Shown: positions 6,131 to 14,045, numbered from the stretch's first letter. The stretch is DNA of 14,136 bases from Lachnoclostridium sp. UBA7122 (GCA_002493085.1 DKXQ01000035.1:1-14136); one strand, 5' to 3'. Numbers and translations: made by a program. The notes: generated by a model from the letters alone, not told the origin.

Positions 6131-8410
6131 TTACCTTTCTACCCATTCAATCCTGACAGCATCCCCTTCTGTTACAGGCTTTGTAAAGTCACATATTATT
6201 CCGTTTACAGAGGTTTCAAGATGGTCTCCATGGGCTACAGAAGTATCTACAGGGTAGAAATCCAGAACATCAACAAGTATATATTTCTGCTTTCCACTTA
6301 AAACTACTGGCGTGCCATTGACAGTTATGTTTATATCTGCAGGCTGTGGAGCCAGCTCTTTATCTTTATCTGTTTCAATGGTACTTTCTGTATCTTCTTC
6401 TGTTACATCTTCTATTACATCTTCTGTTATATCTTGTGTTTCTTCTAATTCTTGTAATTCTTCTGGTTCTTGTGTTTCTTCTAATTTTTGTGCTTCTTGC
6501 AGTTCCTCTGGTTCTTCCAGATAAGAAGTTTCTTTTGTTTTATTTTCTTCATCATATAAATATTCTGGATTATTTAAAACTGGGAACTGCCCATCTCCAT
6601 ATTTAGCTATAAGTTCATTATAATTAGGCTCTTCTTTCATAATCTCACATGCAATCGAGAAATTGTCATATACCTTTGTATCCATTGGCGCAATTACATT
6701 ATTTACATATATCTTGCCTCTGTAAATGATATCCATAAACTCAAGTACCTGTTCAAGTGTGTAATAGCCAAGTATTTCTATTCTGTCCTGGTCTTTTACT
6801 TCATAAAATCCGGATACAAGACTGCCATTTACTGTTACAAAACGTGGACATGTTATCTCCTTGCCATTAAAGATAATATTCATATTTGAACTGTATTCTG
6901 GCAGACGGCTTATTTCAAGTACTGCGTCTGCACCACGTGTAGATGGTATAATATCAATTTTTGAATTTTGTTCAAGCTTGCTGCTCATGCCAGTCTGCCT
7001 TCCATTTAGCCTGACAATAGCAGCCTCACCCTCTTTGCCACGCAACATGCGTTTGTCTCCATTTACATAGTATATAAGGGTTTTACCACGTTTAGGAAAT
7101 AAATCTTCATTTGGGAATCCCATCTGTATAGCAGCATCCATAATTGTAAGTTTGCTGTTATCATAGAGTTTAATCCGCTCTCCGTTTACTGTTACAAATA
7201 TAAAGTTATTGCGCTGTTCATAATAATTAAGACATATCCCGACAGGTGTTACTAACAGGGAATCTATATTAATATCTTCCTGTAAAAACTGCACATTGCC
7301 AAGCACTTCTGAGCCTCTAAGGGCAACTCTCTGTTTCTGCAGGCCAAGGTATTCAGAAAGGCTTTCTACAAAACCTTTAATTTTTCCACCACCGCCAACA
7401 ACAAATACTGCACTCACAGATTTGCCTCCATTAAGTTCCACAATTTTTTCAGCAATGCTTTTTGTTGTCTCTTTTACAGTTTCTGATACTATCTCTCCTA
7501 TTTCATCAGATGTAACTCTCTGTGGCAGTCCCATAATATCATAAAACTCAACTTCATCATTAAGCGTACTTGCACATTTAAGCCTGTCTGCTTCATTAAA
7601 ATCTGTCAGATAATGCTTTGCAAGACATTCAGTAAATTCATCACCGGCAGACGGAATCATGCCATAGGCTATTATGCTTCCGTCTTTGGTTATTGATATA
7701 TCAGAAGTTCCTGCGCCAACGTCAACAAGTGCAATATTAAGCAGCCTGAACCGCTCAGGTATTGCTACATTTATAGCAGCGATTGGCTCTAATGTAAGGT
7801 TTGCCACATAAAGGCCAGCACGCTCTACAGCAGCATAAAGACCGTCTACAACTTCATCTGGAAGAAATGTTGCAATAAGTTCTGCCTTGATGCTTAAGGA
7901 TTTATGGCCTTCAAGGTTTGAAATAATATAATCATTCTGGTAATAGCGTTTAACAGAATATCCTACACAGTAAAATCTGATATCATCACTCTTTTTTTCT
8001 TCACGCAGGATATTATATGCATTTTCAATGCCAAGCATTTCAAGTGTATATATATGTTCACTTGTTACAACTGTATCTGATGGAAAATCTATCTGTGCCT
8101 GTGCTTCAACAGTTTTAAGCACACGTCCCGCAGCTGCTATGCATACATCCTTAAACCTTCTGCCAGTTATATTTTCAAGTTTTTTGTGTACTTCTTCTAT
8201 AGTTGTGGCAACCTTGCCTATATCATGTATTTGTCCGTCAAGCATTGCCCTTGTCTGGTGTTCCTTAGAAACCTGTGCAACCACTACAAACCCGTTTGTA
8301 TTATTTTTATATCCAACTGTACCAACTATGCTTCTAGTACCTATATCCAGACCAAACACTAATTGTTCTGGAACACCCTCCATATTTACTTTTACGGAAC
8401 TATCTGCCAT
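6131..8410 (-). CDS. FtsA/PilM-like actin-fold protein with long C-terminal extension
   Basis: A 759-aa protein, against about 420 aa for FtsA of model species. Residues 16-390 are an FtsA/PilM-type ATPase: phosphate 1 motif FGLDIGT (19-25), a 1C-like insert (about 85-205) and the helix leading to LEPIAAI (207-213). Phosphate 2 is DVGAGTSD (230-237) and the adenosine motif VVGGGGKIKG (337-346). The extension (400-759) has VNG-containing beta segments ending in a gD-x-I-x-I pattern at about 403-489, 509-548 and 691-757, which look like repeated beta-grasp-type modules. A Glu/Gln-rich low-complexity linker (631-687) separates the last one. No C-terminal amphipathic membrane helix of FtsA type is seen, and no ftsZ is nearby. 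GGAGG lies six bases before the ATG. It may be a divergent FtsA or another cytoskeletal scaffold. The ATPase fold is sure; a role in division is inferred. Confidence 0.85.
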   Translation of the reverse strand: MADSSVKVNMEGVPEQLVFGLDIGTRSIVGTVGYKNNTNGFVVVAQVSKEHQTRAMLDGQIHDIGKVATTIEEVHKKLENITGRRFKDVCIAAAGRVLKTVEAQAQIDFPSDTVVTSEHIYTLEMLGIENAYNILREEKKSDDIRFYCVGYSVKRYYQNDYIISNLEGHKSLSIKAELIATFLPDEVVDGLYAAVERAGLYVANLTLEPIAAINVAIPERFRLLNIALVDVGAGTSDISITKDGSIIAYGMIPSAGDEFTECLAKHYLTDFNEADRLKCASTLNDEVEFYDIMGLPQRVTSDEIGEIVSETVKETTKSIAEKIVELNGGKSVSAVFVVGGGGKIKGFVESLSEYLGLQKQRVALRGSEVLGNVQFLQEDINIDSLLVTPVGICLNYYEQRNNFIFVTVNGERIKLYDNSKLTIMDAAIQMGFPNEDLFPKRGKTLIYYVNGDKRMLRGKEGEAAIVRLNGRQTGMSSKLEQNSKIDIIPSTRGADAVLEISRLPEYSSNMNIIFNGKEITCPRFVTVNGSLVSGFYEVKDQDRIEILGYYTLEQVLEFMDIIYRGKIYVNNVIAPMDTKVYDNFSIACEIMKEEPNYNELIAKYGDGQFPVLNNPEYLYDEENKTKETSYLEEPEELQEAQKLEETQEPEELQELEETQDITEDVIEDVTEEDTESTIETDKDKELAPQPADINITVNGTPVVLSGKQKYILVDVLDFYPVDTSVAHGDHLETSVNGIICDFTKPVTEGDAVRIEWVER
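6374..6517 (-). repeat. Glu/Gln-rich repeat tract inside the FtsA-like gene
   Basis: Encodes residues 632-679. On the plus strand the 12-base unit ATCTTCTGTTAC recurs with small changes around 6390-6440, and TTCTTCTAATTCTTG-like units recur at 6440-6510. In protein, EEPEELQEAQKLEETQ is followed by a shortened copy EPEELQELEETQ and then [ED]-D-V-[IT]-E repeats. Such tracts change length by slippage, so copy number may vary among strains. Confidence 0.75.
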
Positions 8411-8436
8411 CAGAAACCTCCATCTTAACTAAGTAA

Positions 8437-9111
8437 TCACACATTTTCAATCTGCCAGTCTATAGGCTCTAATCCATTTTCTTTTAAAAAATCATTGGTC
8501 TGGCTGAAATGCCTGCATCCAAAAAATCCACGGAATGCAGATAATGGGCTTGGATGTGGGGCTTTTAAAATAAGATGCTTTGGATTATCCAGCATCCGTA
8601 TTTTACTTTGTGCAGGCTTGCCCCAGAGAAGATATACAATAGGCCTGTCCTGTGCATTGACAGCCTGGATAACTGCATCTGTAAACTTTTCCCATCCTTT
8701 GCCCTGGTGGGAATTAGCCTGGTGGGCTCTCACTGTCAGCACTGTATTAAGCATAAGTACACCCTGGTCTGCCCATTTCTTGAGATATCCATTATTTGGT
8801 ATGTAACATCCTATATCATCGTGTATCTCTTTATAAATATTCTGCAAAGATGGCGGTATGTCCTGGTCTGGAAGCACCGAAAAGCAAAGGCCATGCGCCT
8901 GGTGTGCATTGTGGTATGGGTCTTGTCCCAGGATAAGCACTTTCACAGATGAAAGCGGAGTAAAATGGAATGCATTAAATATATCATCCGCTGGTGGATA
9001 TACTGCCACTTTACTATATTCATCTTTTACAAATTCAAACAGTTCTTTATAATATTGTTTTGAAAATTCAGGCTTAACTGCGTCAAGCCAGTCATTCTGT
9101 ATCATAGACAT
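8437..9111 (-). CDS. ung: uracil-DNA glycosylase
   Basis: Family 1 UDG of 224 aa, which removes uracil from DNA to start base excision repair. The water-activating motif GQDPYH is at 62-67 (catalytic Asp64). LMLNTVLTV (119-127) supplies the uracil-recognition Asn122. The minor-groove loop HPSPLSA is at 186-192 (His186), followed by FRGFFGCRHFS. The length is normal. GGAGG lies six bases before ATG 9111; a second in-frame ATG at 9105 is less well spaced. The gene starts 20 bases after hisF and ends 26 bases before the FtsA-like gene, so it sits within the operon without an obvious functional link. Confidence 0.97.
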   Translation of the reverse strand: MSMIQNDWLDAVKPEFSKQYYKELFEFVKDEYSKVAVYPPADDIFNAFHFTPLSSVKVLILGQDPYHNAHQAHGLCFSVLPDQDIPPSLQNIYKEIHDDIGCYIPNNGYLKKWADQGVLMLNTVLTVRAHQANSHQGKGWEKFTDAVIQAVNAQDRPIVYLLWGKPAQSKIRMLDNPKHLILKAPHPSPLSAFRGFFGCRHFSQTNDFLKENGLEPIDWQIENV

Positions 9112-9131
9112 AGTTCTCCTCCATTCGTAAT

Positions 9132-9896
9132 TCAGGCTTTTCTTATACTTATGCCTTCTTTATCAAGATATTCTTTTACTTCACTGATTTCAAGTTCTTT
9201 GTAGTGGAAAAGGGATGCAGCAAGTACTGCGTCAGCCCTGCCCTCTGTAAATGCCTCTTTAAAATGTTCAAGCTTTCCGGCACCACCTGATGCTATAACA
9301 GGTATTGAAACATTGTCTGATACAGTTCTTGTAAGTTCTATATCATAACCATTTTTAGTTCCATCACAGTCCATGCTGGTTAGAAGTATTTCCCCTGCTC
9401 CAAGCCTGTCTGCCTCCATTGCCCATTCTATGGCATCAATCCCCATATCTACACGTCCACCGTTTTTATAAATTGTAAAACCGCTGCCATCTGTCCGTCT
9501 TTTTGCATCTATTGCAACTACAACACACTGGCTTCCAAATTTCATGGCAGCTTCTGAAATAAGTGACGGGTTCTGTATTGCCGCTGAATTAACTGCAACC
9601 TTATCTGCACCCTCCCTTAAAATAAGCTTAAAATCTTCTACAGTCCTTATTCCCCCGCCAACTGTAAACGGAATAAAAACAGTTTCCGCTACACGCCTTA
9701 CCATATCAATTTTTGTTGCCCTTGCATCTGAAGAAGCTGTAATATCAAGAAACACAAGTTCATCTGCCCCTGCTCTGCCATAGGCTTCCCCAACAGTAAC
9801 AGGGTCTCCTGCATCCCTTAAATCCACAAAATTTACACCTTTAACCACACGTCCGTTATTTACATCAAGACATGGAATAATCCTTTTTGTAAACAT
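9132..9896 (-). CDS. hisF: imidazole glycerol phosphate synthase, cyclase subunit
   Basis: TIM-barrel cyclase/lyase subunit of 254 aa. With HisH it turns PRFAR plus glutamine-derived ammonia into IGP and AICAR, linking histidine and purine synthesis. Catalytic Asp11 is in IIPCLDV and Asp130 in VAIDAKR. Phosphate-binding loops VGGGIR (79-84) and ASGGAGK (about 212-218) are intact. The C-terminus is of normal length. A GGAGA box precedes ATG 9896. The gene follows hisH at 48 bases. No other his genes are in the window, so the rest of the pathway must lie elsewhere or beyond the edges. Confidence 0.98.
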   Translation of the reverse strand: MFTKRIIPCLDVNNGRVVKGVNFVDLRDAGDPVTVGEAYGRAGADELVFLDITASSDARATKIDMVRRVAETVFIPFTVGGGIRTVEDFKLILREGADKVAVNSAAIQNPSLISEAAMKFGSQCVVVAIDAKRRTDGSGFTIYKNGGRVDMGIDAIEWAMEADRLGAGEILLTSMDCDGTKNGYDIELTRTVSDNVSIPVIASGGAGKLEHFKEAFTEGRADAVLAASLFHYKELEISEVKEYLDKEGISIRKA

Positions 9897-9944
9897 AATG
9901 TCTCCTATCCTGCACTTTTATATTTCAGACTGGTACCTGCATTT

Positions 9945-10550
9945 TCATAGGCTGCAGAAATTTTTCAAAATTTTAAGCCCTGTACCGCCACTCTTTTCAG
10001 GGTGGAACTGGCATGCAAATATATTGCCATGCTCTGCAGCAGCATGTATATGCACTATATATTCTGTAGAGGCTGCCACATCTTCTTCTGATTCTGCCTT
10101 AAGGTAATATGAATGTACAAAATATACATATGAATTATCTGGAATATCTTTAAAAAGACGGCTTCCAGCTTTTACAGATATGCTGTTCCAGCCCATATGT
10201 GGTATTTTATACCCCTCCTTTGGCGGTATTGCAAGAATCCTGCCTTTAAGCAGTCCAAGCCCTGCAACACCAGGCATTTCATCACTTGATTCAAACATAA
10301 GCTGTAATCCAAGACATATTCCAAGCAGCGGTTTATTGTCTGAAGCCACATTTTTAATAACTTTTGCAAGGCCAGAAGTTTCCAGCTTATTCATGGCATC
10401 CCCAAATGCACCGACACCTGGCAGGATAACCTTATCTGCTTTGTAAATTTCATCAGGTACTCTTGTAGTTATACACTCTTCGCCCAGATATAAAAGGGCT
10501 TTTTCTACACTTTTTATATTTCCTGCATCATAATCTATTATTGCTATCAT
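9945..10550 (-). CDS. hisH: imidazole glycerol phosphate synthase, glutaminase subunit
   Basis: Class I glutamine amidotransferase of 201 aa that supplies ammonia to HisF. The triad is Cys79 (LLGICLG), His183 and Glu185 (FHPEK), and the oxyanion region PGVGAFG is at 44-50. The start MIAIIDYDAGN is typical of HisH. A longer frame to ATG 10565 has a poor ribosome site, while ATG 10550 has GAGGA at proper distance and gives standard length. A terminator-like hairpin lies only about 43 bases upstream, so this gene appears to open a new transcription unit. I see no strong promoter in that short gap. TATAGT on the minus strand just before the hairpin is a possible -10 without a good -35. Confidence 0.97.
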   Translation of the reverse strand: MIAIIDYDAGNIKSVEKALLYLGEECITTRVPDEIYKADKVILPGVGAFGDAMNKLETSGLAKVIKNVASDNKPLLGICLGLQLMFESSDEMPGVAGLGLLKGRILAIPPKEGYKIPHMGWNSISVKAGSRLFKDIPDNSYVYFVHSYYLKAESEEDVAASTEYIVHIHAAAEHGNIFACQFHPEKSGGTGLKILKNFCSL

Positions 10551-10590
10551 TATAATCTTCCTCATTTCTGCAAGCCTGGTAAAAACTGGT

Positions 10591-10620
10591 AAAAGCCCAC
10601 CAGCTGCTAACTGGCGGGCT
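10591..10620 (-). terminator. terminator or attenuator between the chemotaxis unit and hisH
   Basis: AGCCCACCAG (10594-10603) and CTGGCGGGCT (10611-10620) form a GC-rich 10-bp stem with one wobble pair and a 7-base loop. Read leftward it is followed by TTTT and, after ACCAG, by TTTTT. It lies 17 bases beyond the stop of the preceding gene. It likely ends the lipoprotein-cheV-membrane protein transcript, perhaps incompletely. Confidence 0.72.
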
Positions 10621-10637
10621 ATAGACTATAGAATGTC

Positions 10638-12323
10638 TCAAATCTTTTTCTTTGCAATACCCACTACTCTTTTTGTATAATTTTCATTATCAAGCCTAAG
10701 TATAGCATATGCTTGTGCTTCAGACAATCCAAACTCATCCTTAAGTATACTTAATATCTTCTTCCTGCACTCCTTCAAATCACCATCAACTTCTAAATCC
10801 CTTGCTTTCTCTATGTTTTCATCATATTTCTGCAGGCCGCGGAGCAATGCATTAAGAGCGTCAGGATAGTACTTCATAGCAGTATAGCTGCTATATGTAT
10901 TTAAAGACTGCTGTACTTTCATTACAGTAATAATCTTTTCATATTCATCAGGTTCTTTGTCCTTTAACTTAGAGCCCATAGCTTCCCTGTATGCATCACT
11001 GTACTTTTTTAACTGGAAATACTTTTCGCTTTCAGACTTTGTCAGCCTGTATCCAAATATATTAGTTCCAACAATAACACTTGCCAGTATCATTACAGCT
11101 CCAATAACTACAATTGTAACACCAGCCTTATTAAGTTTACCAACAACCTCTTTCTCTTCAAGTTCTTTCTGTTCAGCTTTTTTAGCAGCTTTCTCAGCTT
11201 TTTTGGCAGCTTTTTCTTCAGCTTTCTGGGCTTTTCTGGCAGCTTTTTGCTCTTTTTTTACATTCTTTTCTTCTGCCTTTAATTCCTTTTTAGCCTGTTT
11301 CTCCTGCTGTTCTTTAGCCTTTTCTTCAGCTTTAATTCTGGCTTTCTCCTCTTCATCCAGTTTAGCCTGCTGCTCCGCCTGTGCAATCTCTTCTGTTACA
11401 ACATTGCCAAACAGACGTTTAAAGAAGCCAGGGCGCTTTGCTTTCTCTCCTTCTTCCTGTTCCAGCTGCTGTTTTTCCTTCTTTAATCTTTTTCTTTGCT
11501 TTTCTTTGCTTTTTTTTCTTTCATCTTCATCTTGTTCATCTCTTTGGGACTTTTCTTCACCATTGACATCCAGGCCCAGAGCATCCATAAAATCAGGATT
11601 ATGTGCTATCATAAGGTCATCCAGCATACCATCAATGCTGGCATCACTGGCATCATCGTTTTCTTCTGGTTCTATGTTGCCAATATCCAGTTCATCAGGA
11701 GCAGGCACATCAATGCCGGCTTCTGGTTTCTGTTCTGTTACAGCTTCAGATGGAGTATTAATTTCTTCATCCTCAAGTATTTCCAATGTATCAAGTGTAT
11801 CTGTGCCACTATCATCACTAGCATCTGTGTCACTGTCTGCTGCCACTTCACTGTCTGCACTTTCCATAACAGATGCACTTTCCTCATCCTCTGGAACATC
11901 AATAGAGCCATTTATATCAAGGCTGTCTAAAAGATTTTCCAGCACAGAATCAATTTCTTCATCACCATTGCTGCTTTCCTGTATGCTGTCTTCCTGAATA
12001 CTGTTTTCAAGCGCAGCAGGTTCTTCTGTATCTGTGTCTGCTATATCTTCTAATCCTGGAATGTCCAGAGTGTCAAGCAGTATATCATCTGTTTCACCTG
12101 CATCTGTTCTTGAAGCTTCCTCCCCAATGGATGGCATCTGTTCATCTAAATCACTTAAATCACCCAAACCACTTAAATCATCAAGACCTTCAATATTCTG
12201 CAAATCGTCAAGTTCTACAAAATTATCAAGGTTATCAAATCCGTTTTCACTTACAGTTTCATCACTGCCTATCTGGTTTAAATCTTTTTCCTCACTCAAT
12301 TCCCATCCAATCTCCTTATACAT
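10638..12323 (-). CDS. acidic/coiled-coil single-pass membrane protein coupled to cheV
   Basis: Unrecognised 561-aa protein. Residues 1-260 are strongly acidic and probably disordered, with repeated short Leu/Asp motifs (LDDL, LDSL, MLDDL, MDAL). Residues 261-395 are a Lys/Glu/Ala-rich charged coiled coil, interrupted by a basic-aromatic patch RPGFFKRLFGN (297-307). One membrane segment spans about 401-420. The last 135 residues are mostly helical, TPR-like in feel (KKYSDAYREAMGS, YYPDALNALLRGLQ), and by the positive-inside rule would lie outside the cell. The start ATG overlaps the cheV stop as TAATG, so translation is probably coupled; only a weak AGGCG precedes it. The N-terminal half is therefore cytoplasmic, where CheV acts, and a scaffold or adaptor role near chemoreceptors is possible but unproven. 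Low complexity makes homology hard to judge. Confidence 0.85.
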   Translation of the reverse strand: MYKEIGWELSEEKDLNQIGSDETVSENGFDNLDNFVELDDLQNIEGLDDLSGLGDLSDLDEQMPSIGEEASRTDAGETDDILLDTLDIPGLEDIADTDTEEPAALENSIQEDSIQESSNGDEEIDSVLENLLDSLDINGSIDVPEDEESASVMESADSEVAADSDTDASDDSGTDTLDTLEILEDEEINTPSEAVTEQKPEAGIDVPAPDELDIGNIEPEENDDASDASIDGMLDDLMIAHNPDFMDALGLDVNGEEKSQRDEQDEDERKKSKEKQRKRLKKEKQQLEQEEGEKAKRPGFFKRLFGNVVTEEIAQAEQQAKLDEEEKARIKAEEKAKEQQEKQAKKELKAEEKNVKKEQKAARKAQKAEEKAAKKAEKAAKKAEQKELEEKEVVGKLNKAGVTIVVIGAVMILASVIVGTNIFGYRLTKSESEKYFQLKKYSDAYREAMGSKLKDKEPDEYEKIITVMKVQQSLNTYSSYTAMKYYPDALNALLRGLQKYDENIEKARDLEVDGDLKECRKKILSILKDEFGLSEAQAYAILRLDNENYTKRVVGIAKKKI

Positions 12324-13237
12324 TATTCGCCTGTGAGATTGCCTACCAGCCTGTCAATAGCACCTACCAGCTGGCCAATCTCAGGCTTAGAAAGCTGTGC
12401 ATCAGCACCAAGCTGTTCACCTTTGCGCCTCATCTCATCATTGACAAGTGATGAGAAAATAATCAGTGGTATATGTTTAAGCCTTTCATCTTCTTTTACA
12501 AGCTTAGTCAGCCTGTGGCCATCCATCTGTGGCATCTCTATATCAGTAATAATACATGCAACATTATTATCAATATCGCCTTTTGCAAGATACTCCTGGA
12601 GCTTATCCCAGCACTCTTTGCCATTATCAGTTGTAGTCAGGTTGGTATATCCTGCCTGTTCAAGACAGTTTACAATCATTTTGCTAAGAAGTGATGAATC
12701 TTCAGCAATAAGTATCGGACTTTCATTACGTGTCCTGTTCTTCATATGTTCAACATCAGAAACTTTAAGACCTGTCTCAGGGTTAATCTCTGATACTATT
12801 TTTTCAAAGTCAAGAATAATTATAAGTTTGCCTTCTATGCGGATAATGCCTGTTGCCATGCCCTCTCCGCTGGTATTAATGGTTGAATCTGGCTTAACAA
12901 TATCAGACCATGAAACCCTGTGTATGCCAACTACACCATTTACATGAAATGCAGTATTAAGCTGGTTAAAGTTTGTAACTATATACATATCATTATTTAC
13001 TTTTTCGGGCTTATCAAGGTGCATGACCTCTGCTAAATCGATTATAGATATAATCTCATCCCTTGGCATAAATATGCCTTCAATACGCGGGTCAGAATTT
13101 GGAATCGGTGTAGGTGTCTGGTATGAAATAATTTCACGTATCTTTGCAACATTAATCCCATAATAATTTTTCCCTACGTTAAACTCCAGAATCTCCAATT
13201 CGTTAGTTCCACTCTCTAATAAAATTCCTGTCTCCAT
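12323..13237 (-). CDS. cheV: chemotaxis coupling protein CheV (CheW-REC)
   Basis: Adaptor of 304 aa that links chemoreceptors to the CheA kinase and helps adaptation. An N-terminal CheW-like domain (about 13-155) is followed by a response-regulator receiver domain (about 174-297). In the receiver the acidic pair is Glu179-Asp180, the phosphoacceptor Asp232 (TDIEMPQMDG), the switch Ser262 (IIFSS, in place of the common Thr) and Lys284 (LSKPE). All key residues are present, so it should be phosphorylated by CheA. GGAGG lies 10 bases before ATG 13237. It is second in a three-gene unit, 24 bases after the lipoprotein gene, and its stop overlaps the next start. No CheA, CheW or receptor gene is in the window. 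Confidence 0.95.
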   Translation of the reverse strand: METGILLESGTNELEILEFNVGKNYYGINVAKIREIISYQTPTPIPNSDPRIEGIFMPRDEIISIIDLAEVMHLDKPEKVNNDMYIVTNFNQLNTAFHVNGVVGIHRVSWSDIVKPDSTINTSGEGMATGIIRIEGKLIIILDFEKIVSEINPETGLKVSDVEHMKNRTRNESPILIAEDSSLLSKMIVNCLEQAGYTNLTTTDNGKECWDKLQEYLAKGDIDNNVACIITDIEMPQMDGHRLTKLVKEDERLKHIPLIIFSSLVNDEMRRKGEQLGADAQLSKPEIGQLVGAIDRLVGNLTGE

Positions 13238-13261
13238 ACTTTATGTACCTCCAATATTTAG

Positions 13262-13945
13262 TTACTTAATATTAACAACAGACTTTTTGTTGCCGCTGAC
13301 AGCTTCTATCTGCACCTTCTTAACTTTTGCAGATGTGTCTGCCTGGAATAATAACACTCCCCTGGTACTCCTGCCCGCTGCGATTTTTTCATTAAATCCC
13401 AGCATATCGCCTTCTACAATAGTAAGCATCGCCTGGCCATAACTTTTTCCATCCATTGTTAAAGAGTACTTTACATTTTTACTAGCAAGATTGACATTCT
13501 GGCCCTTTGATGAATTATTTTTAATCCTGAATGACACAATAACAAGCTTTTTGCCAGCATCTGCTGAAACAGATGAGAAATCTGTCACAATGTCTTTTCT
13601 TGTTCTGACTGACACAGGACTAATATTAATGCCCCCAATATTATAGATATCACTAAGTCCCACAGTTTCTGTCACAGGCTGGCTGCTGCCCGTCTTGGAA
13701 GCACTTTCTGGTACTTTAGTATCTGTTTTATCTGCTGGTGCCAGTGCAGGCGCAGGAGGCAGTGTAGGCTTAAGTACAGTCCTGTCATAATCAAATGAAT
13801 ACTGGTATCCTTTAGTATAATTCAGGACTGCTCCTGCAATATACTGGCTTATCATATCGCTTTCCTTTTCAGATAGGTCTGGAAAGCCCGCACAGCCTGT
13901 CAGTGTAACAGACAGGATAAGTATAATAATATATATCTTCTTCAC
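13262..13945 (-). CDS. lipoprotein with DUF4352-like beta domain
   Basis: Exported lipoprotein of 227 aa. The signal peptide MKKIYIIILILSVTLTGC has a lipobox LTGC (15-18), so Cys18 should be lipidated and hold the protein on the outer face of the membrane. A short helical segment (about 25-48) and a Pro/Ala/Thr-rich linker (about 58-92) follow. Residues about 100-227 form a beta-rich domain with KKLVIVSFRIKNNS and a late GRSTRGVLLFQ, the layout of DUF4352-like immunoglobulin-fold domains. The function is unknown. It starts with GTG at 13945, supported by GGAGGG six to seven bases upstream; no better ATG is present. It is first in the unit with cheV, which hints at a link to motility, surface sensing or simply shared regulation. 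Confidence 0.85.
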   Translation of the reverse strand: MKKIYIIILILSVTLTGCAGFPDLSEKESDMISQYIAGAVLNYTKGYQYSFDYDRTVLKPTLPPAPALAPADKTDTKVPESASKTGSSQPVTETVGLSDIYNIGGINISPVSVRTRKDIVTDFSSVSADAGKKLVIVSFRIKNNSSKGQNVNLASKNVKYSLTMDGKSYGQAMLTIVEGDMLGFNEKIAAGRSTRGVLLFQADTSAKVKKVQIEAVSGNKKSVVNIK

Positions 13946-13984
13946 CTATATCCCTCCAGAATTTTTATAAAATATCATGATAAT

Positions 13985-14014
13985 ATAGTACCATAAAAAT
14001 ACCACTTACGTCAA
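13985..14014 (-). promoter_or_regulatory. promoter of the lipoprotein-cheV unit
   Basis: Minus strand TTGACG (14009-14014), an 18-base spacer, then TACTAT (13985-13990) preceded by TGG, an extended -10. TATATT also overlaps just downstream. Transcription would begin near 13978, about 33 bases before the GTG. The -35 is 5/6 to the sigma-A consensus; the sequence does not look like a sigma-28 motility promoter. Confidence 0.6.
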
Positions 14015-14015
14015 G

Positions 14016-14045
14016 GATAGTGTAACTTTAGATAGTGTAACTTTA
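14016..14045 (-). repeat. perfect 15-bp tandem repeat next to the -35 box
   Basis: GATAGTGTAACTTTA occurs twice without a gap (14016-14030, 14031-14045). On the transcribed side it reads TAAAGTTACACTATC twice and ends one base before the TTGACG -35 box. Two head-to-tail copies here are typical of an activator or response-regulator site, but I do not recognise the motif. Upstream, 14046-14136 holds AT-rich sequence with a TATGA-TG-TCATA near-palindrome and an ACTTTG/CAAAGT dyad and no gene. Confidence 0.8.

Noticed and set aside
10957..11997. Long open frame of 346 codons on the plus strand
   Set aside because: It is antisense to the Lys/Glu/Ala- and Asp-rich gene; its Ser/Phe/Leu-rich product is what the complement of such codons gives, and it has no ribosome site.
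12298..12310. Out-of-frame ATG after an AAGGAG in codons 3-4 of the cheV-coupled gene
   Set aside because: It runs only a few codons to a stop, so it is not a plausible gene. It could at most affect initiation.
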